A program made the translations under genes and the position numbers. Shown piece after piece: positions 24,634-32,748 of a stretch of 45,081 bases of DNA (positions within the stretch are counted from its first letter, which is position 1; each line of letters begins with the position of its first letter). The DNA is from JAWXCM01 sp034408745 (GTDB lineage Bacteria; Acidobacteriota; Terriglobia; Bryobacterales; Bryobacteraceae): assembly GCA_034408745.1 (NCBI GenBank), contig JAWXCM010000278.1, positions 1 through 45,081 of the forward strand. Direction: 5' to 3'. The notes below the pieces were generated by a model. The model did no database searches, was not told the origin of the DNA, and saw only the letters and a program-made list of their open reading frames with translations.

Positions 24634-25476
24634 TTACCGGGCGGCGGTCTTGAGAAACGCGATCAGCGCAGCGGGATCGTCGCTGATGATGGCGTCGACT
24701 TTGGCGTCGACCAGCTTCTGCCAGTCCTCCGGGAGATTCGCGGTCCACGGCACCACCTGCAGGCCAGCCTTGTGGGCGGCCTCCACCTGTTCGCGCGTCA
24801 CCAGCGGATACATGGGCGAGACGATCTTTGCCCCGGCTTCCTTTGCGATCGCGACAAAGTCCTTCGGCAGGCCCGCATACAGGGCGGACAGGCGGATTTC
24901 CGGCGCGATCTTATGCATGGCGTGAAGGGTGCGGAAATCGAACGACTGCAGAATGACGCGGCTTTCCATCTTGTGCTTACGGATGACGGCCAGCACCAGT
25001 TTGACGAACTCGTCGGGCGCCGGAGCCAGTTCCGGCCTGCCGGGGTTGATCTTGGTTTCGATGTTGAATTCCACGCGGCTCGATTTGGCCAACGTGAACA
25101 CTTCGTCGAGCGTCGGCATCTTCGTCCCTGGCACGGTCTTCTGCTTCGGGAACTGCGGATTCTGCTTCGCGCCGCAGTCGTACTCCCGGACCTGCGCCAG
25201 CGTCAGCTCGCGAATCGGGGCGTGGTCGCGAGGGCCGGTGCAGACGGGCGCACTGAGGGTGGAATCGTGCGAGATGACAACGACGTTGTCCTTGGTGACG
25301 CTCATGTCGAGTTCCAGCACGTCGACTCCTGCTTTGAGCGCGTACTCAAAAGCAGGGAGAGTGTTTTCGGGCATCGCGGCGCGGGCGCCCCGGTGTCCGT
25401 GCACGAGGATGCGGCCAGCCGCTGGCATTGTCATGGAAAGGGATAGGCAGACGAGAGCAAGTGAGAAACTACGCAT
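24634..25476 (-). CDS. Exported glycerophosphodiester phosphodiesterase
   Basis: 280 residues from ATG 25476; MRSFSLALVCLSLSMTMPAAG is a signal peptide, and a GTG four codons upstream (25488) is an alternative start. The GDPD signature is complete: HGHRGARAAMPENTLPAFEY (first catalytic His-Arg and Glu-Asn), VLELDMSVTKDNVVVISHDS (metal Glu/Asp and second His). Late features are VVPWTANLPEDWQ and DAIISDDPAALIAFL. It hydrolyses deacylated phospholipids to glycerol 3-phosphate and an alcohol in the periplasm. The gene diverges from the Gfo/Idh/MocA gene; the 38-bp gap holds the AT-rich ATATATTAG. Confidence 0.92.
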   Translation of the reverse strand: MRSFSLALVCLSLSMTMPAAGRILVHGHRGARAAMPENTLPAFEYALKAGVDVLELDMSVTKDNVVVISHDSTLSAPVCTGPRDHAPIRELTLAQVREYDCGAKQNPQFPKQKTVPGTKMPTLDEVFTLAKSSRVEFNIETKINPGRPELAPAPDEFVKLVLAVIRKHKMESRVILQSFDFRTLHAMHKIAPEIRLSALYAGLPKDFVAIAKEAGAKIVSPMYPLVTREQVEAAHKAGLQVVPWTANLPEDWQKLVDAKVDAIISDDPAALIAFLKTAAR

Positions 25477-25514
25477 GGCAGTATTCACGATATATTAGTG
25501 GTCGTTTCAGCCAT

Positions 25515-26861
25515 ATGAACGATACCACTCGCAGAACGTTTGTTCGTACCGCCGCGGCCGTCACTGCCGCCAGTTACGGACGTATCCTGGGCGCCAACGA
25601 TCGGGTCCGGATGGGCTACATCGGGCTCGGTAACCGGGGCGATCAGGTTCACGAAGCACACCTGGAATTCAGCGATTCGCAAACCGTTGCCGTATGCGAT
25701 CTGCGGGATGAGTATATGGATCTTGCGGCGAAGAAGTCGCGTGGCAACCCCACCCGTTACAAAGACTACCGCAAGCTGATCGAAGACAAGAACGTGGATG
25801 CGGTGGTGATCGCGACGCCGGACCACTGGCATGCCCTCCAGTTCGTCGACGCCTGCCACGCGGGCAAGGACGTCTACTGTGAGAAGCCGTTCGCGCTCAC
25901 TGTGTCTGAGGGACGGCGGATGGTGGAAGTCGCTCAGCAGACGAAGCGGATCGTGCAGGTGGGTCTGCAGCGCCGGTCGAACAAGGCGCTTCAGGAAGCT
26001 GCGGCGTTCGTGCGTGAGGGTGGCATCGGTCAGCCCACCGTGGCGAAGGGGTATCACCTCTACAACGAATGGCCGAACGGAATCGGCAGCGGCGACGACA
26101 GCTACAAGATGACCGAGGAGATGTGGGACAAGTGGCTGGGACCCGCTCCAAAGATTCCATTTAATGCGAACCGTGGATTCTATCGATTCCGCTGGTTTTA
26201 CAATTATTCCGGCGGACAGGTGACGAATTTCGGCGTGCATTACGTGGATATGCTGCGCTGGTGCCTGGGCGTGGATTCGGCGAAGGCCGTCACGGCGCTG
26301 GGCGGCCACTACGTGAACAAGGACAACCGCGAGATCCCGGACACCTGCGAGATCCTGTGGGAATACCCGGCAAAGGATGGTCCGGTAATGATGGTGTTCT
26401 CCCAGTACAACGCCAACAACGCACCGGCAAATCCGCGCAGCACGGAAATGGAAATTCGAGGCACAAAGGGCACGATTTATATCGACCTGACAGGCTGGGA
26501 AGTAGTGCCGCAGAAGTACACCGACACGCTGGTGCCCGCCCGCACGCCCATTGACCGCGAGACCGAAAAGAGCTACGGCCCGTCGAGGAAAGAGACCATC
26601 CAGCCGAAGAAGGTAACGACGCGCGTCGACAATCAGGCGCATGCGCGGAACTTCCTCGACTGCATCAAGGCGCGCAATGTGAAAACAAACTGCGACGCGC
26701 TGACCGGGCACTTGTCGACATCCGGTCCGCTCATCGGCAACATCGCGCTTCGAACTAAGTCCTATCTGGAATGGGATGGAAAAGCGGAGAAATTCACCAA
26801 TAATGCGGCGGCGAATAAACTGCTTTCGTACCAATACCGGGCTCCGTACAAATTAGGGTAA
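25515..26861 (+). CDS. Tat-exported Gfo/Idh/MocA-family oxidoreductase
   Basis: 448 residues from ATG 25515; MNDTTRRTFVRTAAAVTAAS is a twin-arginine signal, which rules out the longer frame from 25428. The Rossmann domain follows (RVRMGYIGLGNRGDQV). The family signature is CEKPFALTVSEGRRMVEVAQ, with catalytic-type Lys in EKP. The C-terminal part has GGQVTNFGVHYVDMLRWCLG. These enzymes oxidise or isomerise sugars with NAD(P), often cofactor-bound when exported. A TATATT hexamer at 25491-25496 is the best promoter candidate. The gene is followed after 9 bp by a sugar isomerase-like gene, a pairing typical of exported carbohydrate metabolism. Confidence 0.92.
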   Translation: MNDTTRRTFVRTAAAVTAASYGRILGANDRVRMGYIGLGNRGDQVHEAHLEFSDSQTVAVCDLRDEYMDLAAKKSRGNPTRYKDYRKLIEDKNVDAVVIATPDHWHALQFVDACHAGKDVYCEKPFALTVSEGRRMVEVAQQTKRIVQVGLQRRSNKALQEAAAFVREGGIGQPTVAKGYHLYNEWPNGIGSGDDSYKMTEEMWDKWLGPAPKIPFNANRGFYRFRWFYNYSGGQVTNFGVHYVDMLRWCLGVDSAKAVTALGGHYVNKDNREIPDTCEILWEYPAKDGPVMMVFSQYNANNAPANPRSTEMEIRGTKGTIYIDLTGWEVVPQKYTDTLVPARTPIDRETEKSYGPSRKETIQPKKVTTRVDNQAHARNFLDCIKARNVKTNCDALTGHLSTSGPLIGNIALRTKSYLEWDGKAEKFTNNAAANKLLSYQYRAPYKLG

Positions 26862-26870
26862 CCACGAAGT

Positions 26871-27749
26871 ATGACTCGACGAACCGTTATTGCAGGTATG
26901 GCGGCGGCTTCTTTCGCGGGAGCCGCCGCCTCAAGGCCGACGCTCTGCATCTTCTCTAAGCACATGGCCCAGTTCGGCTATGACGACCTTGGGAAAAAGG
27001 CCAAAGAGATTGGCTTTGAAGGCGTGGATCTGACGGTACGGGCCAGGGGCCACGTGGAGCCGGAAAAAGCCGCCACCGACATGCCCCGTGCCGTCGAGGC
27101 GATTCGTGCCGCTGGCCTTTCCGTGCCCATGATCACCACCGGTTTGCTTAAGGCTGACGAACCTGCCGCCCGTCCAACCCTGTCGACCGCTGCAAAGCTG
27201 AAGATCCCGTTCTGGAAGCCGGGCTACTACAAGTACCCAAAGCTGGAGACCGCCGGCAGTGTGGAGCAGGCCGTCGCAGCCGTGAAGCCGCAAATCGCCG
27301 GGCTGGTGGCAATGTCGAAGGAGTACGGCCTTACCTGCGGATTTCATAATCATTCCGGAGACTATGTAGGAGCAGCGGTCTGGGATACGCGCGACCTGAT
27401 TGCGAACCTGGACCCAAAATCCGTGGGCTATTATCTCGACCCCGCACACGCCACTATCGAGGGCGGACTCGCCGGCTGGCGCATCACCATGAACCTCGTC
27501 GCACCCCGACTCAAAATGGTGGCGCTCAAGGATTTCTACTGGTCGAAGGCCAAAGGCGAGACGAAGCTGAACTGGTGCCCGATGGGCGAAGGAATGGTCG
27601 ACTGGCCGAAGGTTTTCGCGAACCTGAGAGCCGCCAACTTCACCGGTCCGCTCACCCTCCACGTGGAGTACGACACCAAAGACGAGCTTGCCTCCATCGC
27701 GAAGGATTTCGAGTTTGTGAAGAAGCATGTCGCCGCTGCCTGGGCGTAG
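26871..27749 (+). CDS. Tat-exported xylose-isomerase-like TIM-barrel protein
   Basis: 292 residues. MTRRTVIAGMAAASFAGAAA carries a twin-arginine motif. The barrel resembles sugar phosphate isomerase/epimerase (AP endonuclease 2) proteins: GKKAKEIGFEGVDLTVR (strand 2 region), EYGLTCGFHNHSGDYVG (metal-site His), SVGYYLDPAHATIEGG (Asp and His), LKMVALKDFYW and GPLTLHVEYD (Glu). It presumably isomerises or epimerises a free sugar made by its neighbour. It follows the oxidoreductase by 9 bp and is likely co-transcribed. A 7-bp hairpin overlaps the stop codon. Confidence 0.88.
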   Translation: MTRRTVIAGMAAASFAGAAASRPTLCIFSKHMAQFGYDDLGKKAKEIGFEGVDLTVRARGHVEPEKAATDMPRAVEAIRAAGLSVPMITTGLLKADEPAARPTLSTAAKLKIPFWKPGYYKYPKLETAGSVEQAVAAVKPQIAGLVAMSKEYGLTCGFHNHSGDYVGAAVWDTRDLIANLDPKSVGYYLDPAHATIEGGLAGWRITMNLVAPRLKMVALKDFYWSKAKGETKLNWCPMGEGMVDWPKVFANLRAANFTGPLTLHVEYDTKDELASIAKDFEFVKKHVAAAWA

Positions 27750-27768
27750 CCCTATTCCGTAAGGGCTA
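27747..27768 (+). terminator. Hairpin overlapping the stop codon of the TIM-barrel gene
   Basis: TAGCCCT (27747-27753) pairs with AGGGCTA (27762-27768) around an 8-nt loop. It is followed by AATAG rather than a T-run, so it is a weak terminator candidate. Confidence 0.35.
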
Positions 27769-27824
27769 AATAGTCCTGGTCACGACCCGTACTCGCGACT
27801 CTTGCTGCGGCACACAAAACACCG

Positions 27825-27830
27825 TTCAAT
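27825..27830 (+). promoter_or_regulatory. -10-like TTCAAT with TTGCTG at -35 distance
   Basis: TTCAAT ends 6 nt before the GTG start at 27837. TTGCTG at 27802-27807 lies exactly 17 bp upstream of it, the best -35/-10 pair in the window. No Shine-Dalgarno. Confidence 0.45.
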
Positions 27831-27836
27831 AGTGGT

Positions 27837-28340
27837 GTGCCGCATACCCGATTTCTTCTGTTTTTCCTCGTAGCCTGCGCCTGGGCAGAATCGAATATCC
27901 CTGTCACAGCCTGCTCGTCGATAACCCAGGAGCAGGTCCAGAATGCCCTCGGACGGACTGTCGGCAAAGGCGTCGAGACCAACGGTCCAGCCCAAAGCGA
28001 ATGCGACTTCCGGGGACCGAACGGACTCGTCACTATCACACTGCACCGGCTTGCTGAGCCCGTCCTGCTCGACCGCCAGCAAGCCGACCTCCGCGCCGCC
28101 TTTCCGGGTGCGAGCTTCCAGCCGCTCACCCTCGAAGCCTCCAGGGGCTTCGCAATGATCCTGCCGGAAGCTGGTATACAGCTGCACCTGCCAGCGGAAC
28201 CTCGGCAGTACCTCATCGTCACTGTACTCGGATTTGGTTCCGGCGCCACCACGCGGACTGCCGCCGAATGGATCGCGAAAGCCGTTCTGGCCCGAATCGC
28301 CGCCCCACTCGGACGCGCAACCCGAGACGTTTCAGAATAG
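27837..28340 (+). CDS. Secreted protein of unknown function
   Basis: 167 residues starting GTG at 27837. A signal peptide (MPHTRFLLFFLVACAWAESN) is followed by a small mixed alpha/beta domain with two cysteines, one in TACSSITQEQVQNALG and one in QSECDFRGPNGLVTITLHR, which could form a disulfide. This layout, a helix, then Cys, Asp and a beta-hairpin, loosely resembles small exported binding proteins in actinobacteria and acidobacteria, but I do not recognise the family. It precedes the DUF2490 gene by 28 bp in the same direction. Confidence 0.68.
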   Translation: MPHTRFLLFFLVACAWAESNIPVTACSSITQEQVQNALGRTVGKGVETNGPAQSECDFRGPNGLVTITLHRLAEPVLLDRQQADLRAAFPGASFQPLTLEASRGFAMILPEAGIQLHLPAEPRQYLIVTVLGFGSGATTRTAAEWIAKAVLARIAAPLGRATRDVSE

Positions 28341-28368
28341 TTACGGTCGTGTTGCAGAATCATGAATA

Positions 28369-29115
28369 GTGATTCGGCTAACTGCACTTGTCTTTCTTGC
28401 CACGACTACGTCGGCATTCTGCCAAACCAGCACACGTCTCCTCGACTTCAACCAGCACGCATGGATGTCCTACAGTGGCGATCACCGTGTAGCCGGCCGG
28501 TGGGGAGTGCACTTTGATGGGCAGTGGCGTCGAGCCGACCTGGGAACGCGATGGCAGCAGTATCAGCTCCGTCCCGGCCTAAATTTTGCCCTGTCCAAAT
28601 CCGTACTTCTCACCGCCGGCTATGCGTTCACCCGAACGTATCCCTATGGTGAATTCCCACTCAGGACCAGCGTGCCTGAGCACCGCATCTACCAGCAGGC
28701 ACTGGTAACGCACTTTTGGCGCAGTCTGCGCGTCCAGCACCGGACCCGCATGGAGCAGCGATTCATCCGCTACCCCGACCCGCAGCCACGCAGGAACACG
28801 TATCAAAACCGATTTCGCTACCTGCTGCGGGTGGAAATTCCGCTCGTAACCAGAGCGGGAGATTTGCCCGCGGTCTGGTATCTGCCTGTCTTCAATGAGG
28901 TGCTCATCGGCATCGCGCCGAACTACGGCGCACGGCCGTGGGATCAGAACCGGTTCTTTCTGGGGATCGGTCGCGCGCTGCCGCAGGCTCGCGTCGAGGT
29001 GGGCTACATGAATCAGTTCATCGGCCAGCGAAACGGACGTATCTTCGAATCCAACAACACGGTAGTAGTTGCGGTTACGTCCAGCTTTTCCTTCGCCAGC
29101 CTGTTCGGCAATTAA
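28369..29115 (+). CDS. DUF2490 outer-membrane beta-barrel protein
   Basis: 248 residues from a GTG at 28369 (MIRLTALVFLATTTSAFCQT is the signal peptide). The body alternates hydrophobic and polar residues as in a transmembrane barrel: WMSYSGDHRVAGRWGVHFDG, LRPGLNFALSKSVLLTAGYA, LRVQHRTRMEQRFIR. It ends with an aromatic-rich strand, SSFSFASLFGN. The HAWMSYSG...W.vh.d.q.R pattern is that of DUF2490, whose function is unknown. The stop overlaps by 3 bp the stop of the convergent Cys-rich gene. Confidence 0.82.
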   Translation: MIRLTALVFLATTTSAFCQTSTRLLDFNQHAWMSYSGDHRVAGRWGVHFDGQWRRADLGTRWQQYQLRPGLNFALSKSVLLTAGYAFTRTYPYGEFPLRTSVPEHRIYQQALVTHFWRSLRVQHRTRMEQRFIRYPDPQPRRNTYQNRFRYLLRVEIPLVTRAGDLPAVWYLPVFNEVLIGIAPNYGARPWDQNRFFLGIGRALPQARVEVGYMNQFIGQRNGRIFESNNTVVVAVTSSFSFASLFGN

Positions 29116-29387
29116 GAGACGCGAGACATCTCGCAGGCGCAGCAATCGCTGCAGCGCAGGCACCGCGGACAGCGGTGGTTCCCGCACGCGTCCTTGGTGC
29201 AGGCAACGCAGATGTCCGTCGAAGGCTCGCCGCAAATGCTGCAGCGATACGGGCTCACGGGAACTACTTCCGGGACCGGGGCGGCTGGCTCGGACTGGGC
29301 ACCGGGTTCTTGCTGTTCGACGGTACCGGCGAAGGCTTCCGCGGCACCGGCGTCGTAGCCGGCTGTTTGGTCAAAATTCCCCTGCAT
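29112..29387 (-). CDS. Small Cys-rich putative zinc-binding protein
   Basis: 91 residues. The last ~45 residues hold twelve cysteines in paired spacing (YRCSICGEPSTDICVACTKD, then CGNHRCPRCLRCSDCCAC) with one His, as in a treble-clef or RING-like metal cluster. Residues 1-45 are acidic, Pro- and Ala-rich and look disordered. There is no signal peptide. The start lies 124 bp inside the upstream gene in another frame, which is long for an overlap. I keep the call because the Cys pattern is unlikely by chance and continues past the upstream gene's stop. The true start could be further downstream. Confidence 0.62.
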   Translation of the reverse strand: MQGNFDQTAGYDAGAAEAFAGTVEQQEPGAQSEPAAPVPEVVPVSPYRCSICGEPSTDICVACTKDACGNHRCPRCLRCSDCCACEMSRVS

Positions 29388-29899
29388 CGCTGGGCCTCCT
29401 CATTGGCAATCTTGTATTCTTCATCGTGCAACTCAGCTACATCGCGAATATGCTGGCGCAGCCGGTCGCGATGAATCGCGTTCTTCCCGAGCGTCTGGCT
29501 GAGCATGTCCGCCAGATCCGGACTCTGGTATTTCTTCAGGCCGTCACGGAGCGAGTTCAACAGTAACTCCATGCGCTCCATCTGGAAATACACGTCGACC
29601 GCAACCGGCAGCTTCTCAGGCTCACGGGCCAGTTGATCCGCGGCACTTAGCAGCGACTTCATGGAAGCCTGCACCGACAGCACCTGCTGCACATACGCGG
29701 CGGGCGCACCATTCTCCGACAGAATCCTGGGGTCGACACGCTGTACCAGCGGCTCGATTTCACGAATGGCATTCGCCAGTGCTGTGAGCTGCGTCCGAAC
29801 ATCCCAGGCCGCTGCAACGCCCTGCGGCTCGGCGGCCGAAGACTGCTGCGCGGTGAGTCGGACGGCGACAATCGCGAAGAGAAAGGCCCGGCGGATCAC
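29264..29899 (-). CDS. Secreted helical protein of unknown function
   Basis: 211 residues: signal peptide MIRRAFLFAIVAVRLTAQ, then a long helical region (LTALANAIREIEPLVQRVDP, LSVQASMKSLLSAADQLARE, MERMELLLNSLRDGLKKYQS). It ends with a Pro/Ser/Arg-rich tail (PVPRKPSPVPSNSKNPVP). No enzymatic motif is seen. It follows the FecR-domain gene by 30 bp and overlaps the Cys-rich gene, so the three probably form one unit. A role in the envelope with the FecR protein is inferred from position only. Confidence 0.7.
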   Translation of the reverse strand: MIRRAFLFAIVAVRLTAQQSSAAEPQGVAAAWDVRTQLTALANAIREIEPLVQRVDPRILSENGAPAAYVQQVLSVQASMKSLLSAADQLAREPEKLPVAVDVYFQMERMELLLNSLRDGLKKYQSPDLADMLSQTLGKNAIHRDRLRQHIRDVAELHDEEYKIANEEAQRCRGILTKQPATTPVPRKPSPVPSNSKNPVPSPSQPPRSRK

Positions 29900-29929
29900 A
29901 CCGCCAGTTTCGCACGGCTCGGGTGTGCC

Positions 29930-30769
29930 TTACGGTGCGGGCGGCGGTGGAGGAGGCGGCGGACCAGTGGTGCTTGGCGAAGTGGACGGCGGGGGCGGCG
30001 CTGGATTGGATGTTCCACCGCCACTGCTCTCACCCGGCAGCGGCTGACCGCCCGTGCTTCCGCCTGGGATCCCGCCACCACTGCCCGTCGGAGACCGGAA
30101 GATGATCCGGTAAAGTGCTTCCTGTGCAGCCGCCAGTGTGTGTTGCACAATGGCGTCTTTCTTGACCCCAGCCTTTGCCAGTGGCTGGTCACGATACACG
30201 CGAATCGAATCGCCCTGCATCAGCCGCTTCGGTTCTTTCGTCGGCAGCAACCGGTGCTGTACGTCGACAATGCCCTCGTCCACCGACACCAGCGTCGTGT
30301 CCTCGTCTTCCACCGCAACGTCGAAAGTGGTGCCGCGAACCGAAATCACCGCGGTGGGCGTGTTCACCTTGTTGTTGTTCGGCAGTCCACCCAGTTTCTC
30401 AATGTGAACTTTGACGCGGCCGAGCCAGACGTCCAGCAGATCTTTCCAGTTGCCAGGATTGGCGCGGAAAGTCACCCGGGAGTTCGGATAAACCTCAAAC
30501 GTGCTGCCGTCCGATACCTGGAAAACGGCGAACCCGTCCGCACCGGTCATGATTACCTGGCGAACGTTGACAGTGCTGCCCATCTGCAGCGCCCATGGCG
30601 TCGAGTCTTTGAGAACAGAGACCTGTCCGGTAAGCTGGATGACGCGAGCCGCGCCATCGGAGCCAAACATGGCAGGGCCCTGCTGCGCAGACACCGGCGC
30701 GGAACACACCACGCCAAGTGCCGTCAGGCACAGCCAGGCTGCGACGATTTGCCGGATGGAGAGCATCAC
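29930..30769 (-). CDS. FecR-domain periplasmic protein with polyproline tail
   Basis: 279 residues; translation starts at GTG 30769 or the next codon ATG 30766, both behind a strong Shine-Dalgarno GGGAGG. A signal peptide (LSIRQIVAAWLCLTALGVVC) is followed by a FecR beta-helix domain: VIQLTGQVSVLKDSTPWALQ, VFQVSDGSTFEVYPNSRVTF, NTPTAVISVRGTTFDVAVED, TTLVSVDEGIVDVQHR. From ~residue 230 it is Gly/Ser/Pro-rich and ends in eight prolines. Canonical FecR is an anti-sigma regulator with a membrane helix; none is seen here, so this is more likely a structural or ligand-sensing FecR protein. Confidence 0.85.
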   Translation of the reverse strand: MMLSIRQIVAAWLCLTALGVVCSAPVSAQQGPAMFGSDGAARVIQLTGQVSVLKDSTPWALQMGSTVNVRQVIMTGADGFAVFQVSDGSTFEVYPNSRVTFRANPGNWKDLLDVWLGRVKVHIEKLGGLPNNNKVNTPTAVISVRGTTFDVAVEDEDTTLVSVDEGIVDVQHRLLPTKEPKRLMQGDSIRVYRDQPLAKAGVKKDAIVQHTLAAAQEALYRIIFRSPTGSGGGIPGGSTGGQPLPGESSGGGTSNPAPPPPSTSPSTTGPPPPPPPPAP

Positions 30770-30886
30770 GCTAGACCTCCCAGTCTAACATCAAAATTGC
30801 TGTGCAAACAGTGGTCCGCGGCATGCGCTCGGGCAAAACGTTTGTAAAACAATGGTTTCCGAAGTTCGGGGCAATCGCCCGCAGGG

Positions 30887-30892
30887 TACAAT
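30887..30892 (+). promoter_or_regulatory. -10-like hexamer TACAAT
   Basis: TACAAT ends 11 nt before the proposed GTG start at 30904, leaving a leader of a few bases at most. It also argues against the longer frame from 30802, whose start would be upstream of the promoter. Confidence 0.45.
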
Positions 30893-30903
30893 GGACTCGC
30901 CGA

Positions 30904-32724
30904 GTGTGTCGTAACGCCACATTAATCACGACCCTGTTCATCGCTGTTTTAGCGACAGGACAAGTGTGCGCGCAGACGCCGGAATGGCGGCGAATCGGCA
31001 CCAGCACAGTTTCCCGAGGCCTCGCCTCCCCGGCCGGCGGCCCTGTTGCCCGAGTCTGGTACTCAGCCGATGGCCAAATTCTGTATGCCCGGACATCGTC
31101 CGGCCGGACATTTCAGACCACCGATTTCGAAAAATGGGCAGCTGCCGCGCCTGGCACCGAGCCCGCCGGCCCCCCAGCGCGGGTGGCGTCGCATCCCCTG
31201 CGGAACGGCCGTTCCTGGCGAGCCGGCCAGTTCGCCTGGCGCTCCGACGACGGCGGACGAACCTGGATCAATGTCTCGGGCTTCCGCGGCAAGTCGATTC
31301 TTGGCGACGAGTTGACCGACGTCGCTGTATCTCCGGCCACTCCCGACGAGGTGACCCTGGCCGGCGGCAACGGGGTGTGGCGATCCGTTGACGGCGGCGT
31401 CAGCTGGGCAGGACTCAACGACTCACTGCCAAACCTCCCTGTCGCTCGGCTTCTCGCACTTCCTGACGCCGAGCCGTCCGTCCGGATCCTCCTGAACGAC
31501 GGCGCAGAAGCACTCTGGAATCCCGGCGACCGCGGCTGGCAGCCTGCGCCGGATTCGCTGCTGGCCCGTGAGGCCGCACTGAAAGCATCAGTGCCGTCCG
31601 CCTCAGTCACAGCCGCCATCCGCAATGCCGATGTCGTGTACGGCGGCACCGCGGACGGGCGGCTGATCGTGTCCACAGACCGCGGCCAAAGCTGGCGCGA
31701 GTCGCCCGCCGTGGCCGGAGCCGGCCGCATTGAGCGGCTTTACTCCGACTCGCGTGACAGCCGCTTCGCCCTCGCCATCACTTCCTCCCGCCAGGCAGCC
31801 CGAGTGCTTCGCACCGTCAACGCCGGCGTTTTCTGGGACGACATTACCTCCGACCTTCCCGCCGGTGCCGTGCGAGGCATCGCAGCCGACCGCCTGACCG
31901 GCGCCGTTTACGTTGCCTCCGACACCGGAATTTTTGTCACCTATACCGACGCGCTGGCTGCTTCCCCGGCAACACCATGGACGCGGCTCCGCAATGAGGC
32001 TGCGGTCGACGTGCTGCTCGACGGCACGGGGAATCAGCTGTACGCCGCTTTTGAAGGCCTGGGCGTCTGGGCCACCATGGCGCCTCACCGGCTTCGCGAC
32101 CCCAAAGTGGTGAGCGCCGGAGACCGCGTGTTGCGGTCGGCCGCCCCAGGATCCCTGCTGAGCGTCATCGGAGCCCGCATCGAATCGGCCCGCGCCGGCA
32201 ACCTGCCCGCGGCGATTCTGGCCTCGGGTGAAAACGAGTCTCAGGTGCAGTTGCCATGGGATCTGTCGGGGAGCGCCGTCATGGTGTCTATGACCTCTGG
32301 CGCCGGCAACCGAATCCAGATCGGCCTCCCCCTCGCCCCGGCCTCCCCTTCCATATTCGTCGACCGCGACGGCATTCCCCTGATCACCAATGCGGATTCG
32401 GGCCTCGTCCTCGACGCCGCCACACCGGCCCGCTCCGGTGCGCGCATTCAGATTCTGGCCAGCGGCCTTGGCCGTGTCACACCAGACTGGCCCACAGGAC
32501 TTGCCGCCCCACTCCAGGATCCTCCGAAGGTGGTGCTGCCCGTACGAGCCTGGCTTGACCGCGAGTCTCTCGAAGTAACCCTGGCCACCCTGGCTCCTGG
32601 CTACATCGGTCTCTACCTGATCGAACTGCAGCTTCCTTCCATCGTCAACCGGGGACCCGCCGAGTTCTACATCGAAGCCGGGAATGCGCAGAGCAACCGG
32701 GTTCGTGTATGGCTCGAGCCATGA
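30904..32724 (+). CDS. Exported BNR/sortilin-like propeller with Solibacter-type (TIGR03437-like) C-terminal domain
   Basis: 606 residues from GTG 30904, directly before the signal peptide (NATLITTLFIAVLATGQVCA). Residues ~30-410 contain repeats of the Asp-box/photosystem-stability type (WRSDDGGRTWINVSGFRG, VWRSVDGGVSWAGLNDSLPN, IVSTDRGQSWRESPAV), giving a beta-propeller. The last ~180 residues (PGSLLSVIGARIESARAGN, VQLPWDLSGSAVMVSM, PARSGARIQILASGLGRVTP) match the domain I know from Solibacter proteins as TIGR03437. The function is unknown, probably surface binding. This domain is the strongest lineage hint in the window. Confidence 0.83.
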   Translation: MCRNATLITTLFIAVLATGQVCAQTPEWRRIGTSTVSRGLASPAGGPVARVWYSADGQILYARTSSGRTFQTTDFEKWAAAAPGTEPAGPPARVASHPLRNGRSWRAGQFAWRSDDGGRTWINVSGFRGKSILGDELTDVAVSPATPDEVTLAGGNGVWRSVDGGVSWAGLNDSLPNLPVARLLALPDAEPSVRILLNDGAEALWNPGDRGWQPAPDSLLAREAALKASVPSASVTAAIRNADVVYGGTADGRLIVSTDRGQSWRESPAVAGAGRIERLYSDSRDSRFALAITSSRQAARVLRTVNAGVFWDDITSDLPAGAVRGIAADRLTGAVYVASDTGIFVTYTDALAASPATPWTRLRNEAAVDVLLDGTGNQLYAAFEGLGVWATMAPHRLRDPKVVSAGDRVLRSAAPGSLLSVIGARIESARAGNLPAAILASGENESQVQLPWDLSGSAVMVSMTSGAGNRIQIGLPLAPASPSIFVDRDGIPLITNADSGLVLDAATPARSGARIQILASGLGRVTPDWPTGLAAPLQDPPKVVLPVRAWLDRESLEVTLATLAPGYIGLYLIELQLPSIVNRGPAEFYIEAGNAQSNRVRVWLEP

Positions 32725-32748
32725 TCTGCTATAACTTCGACTAACGTT

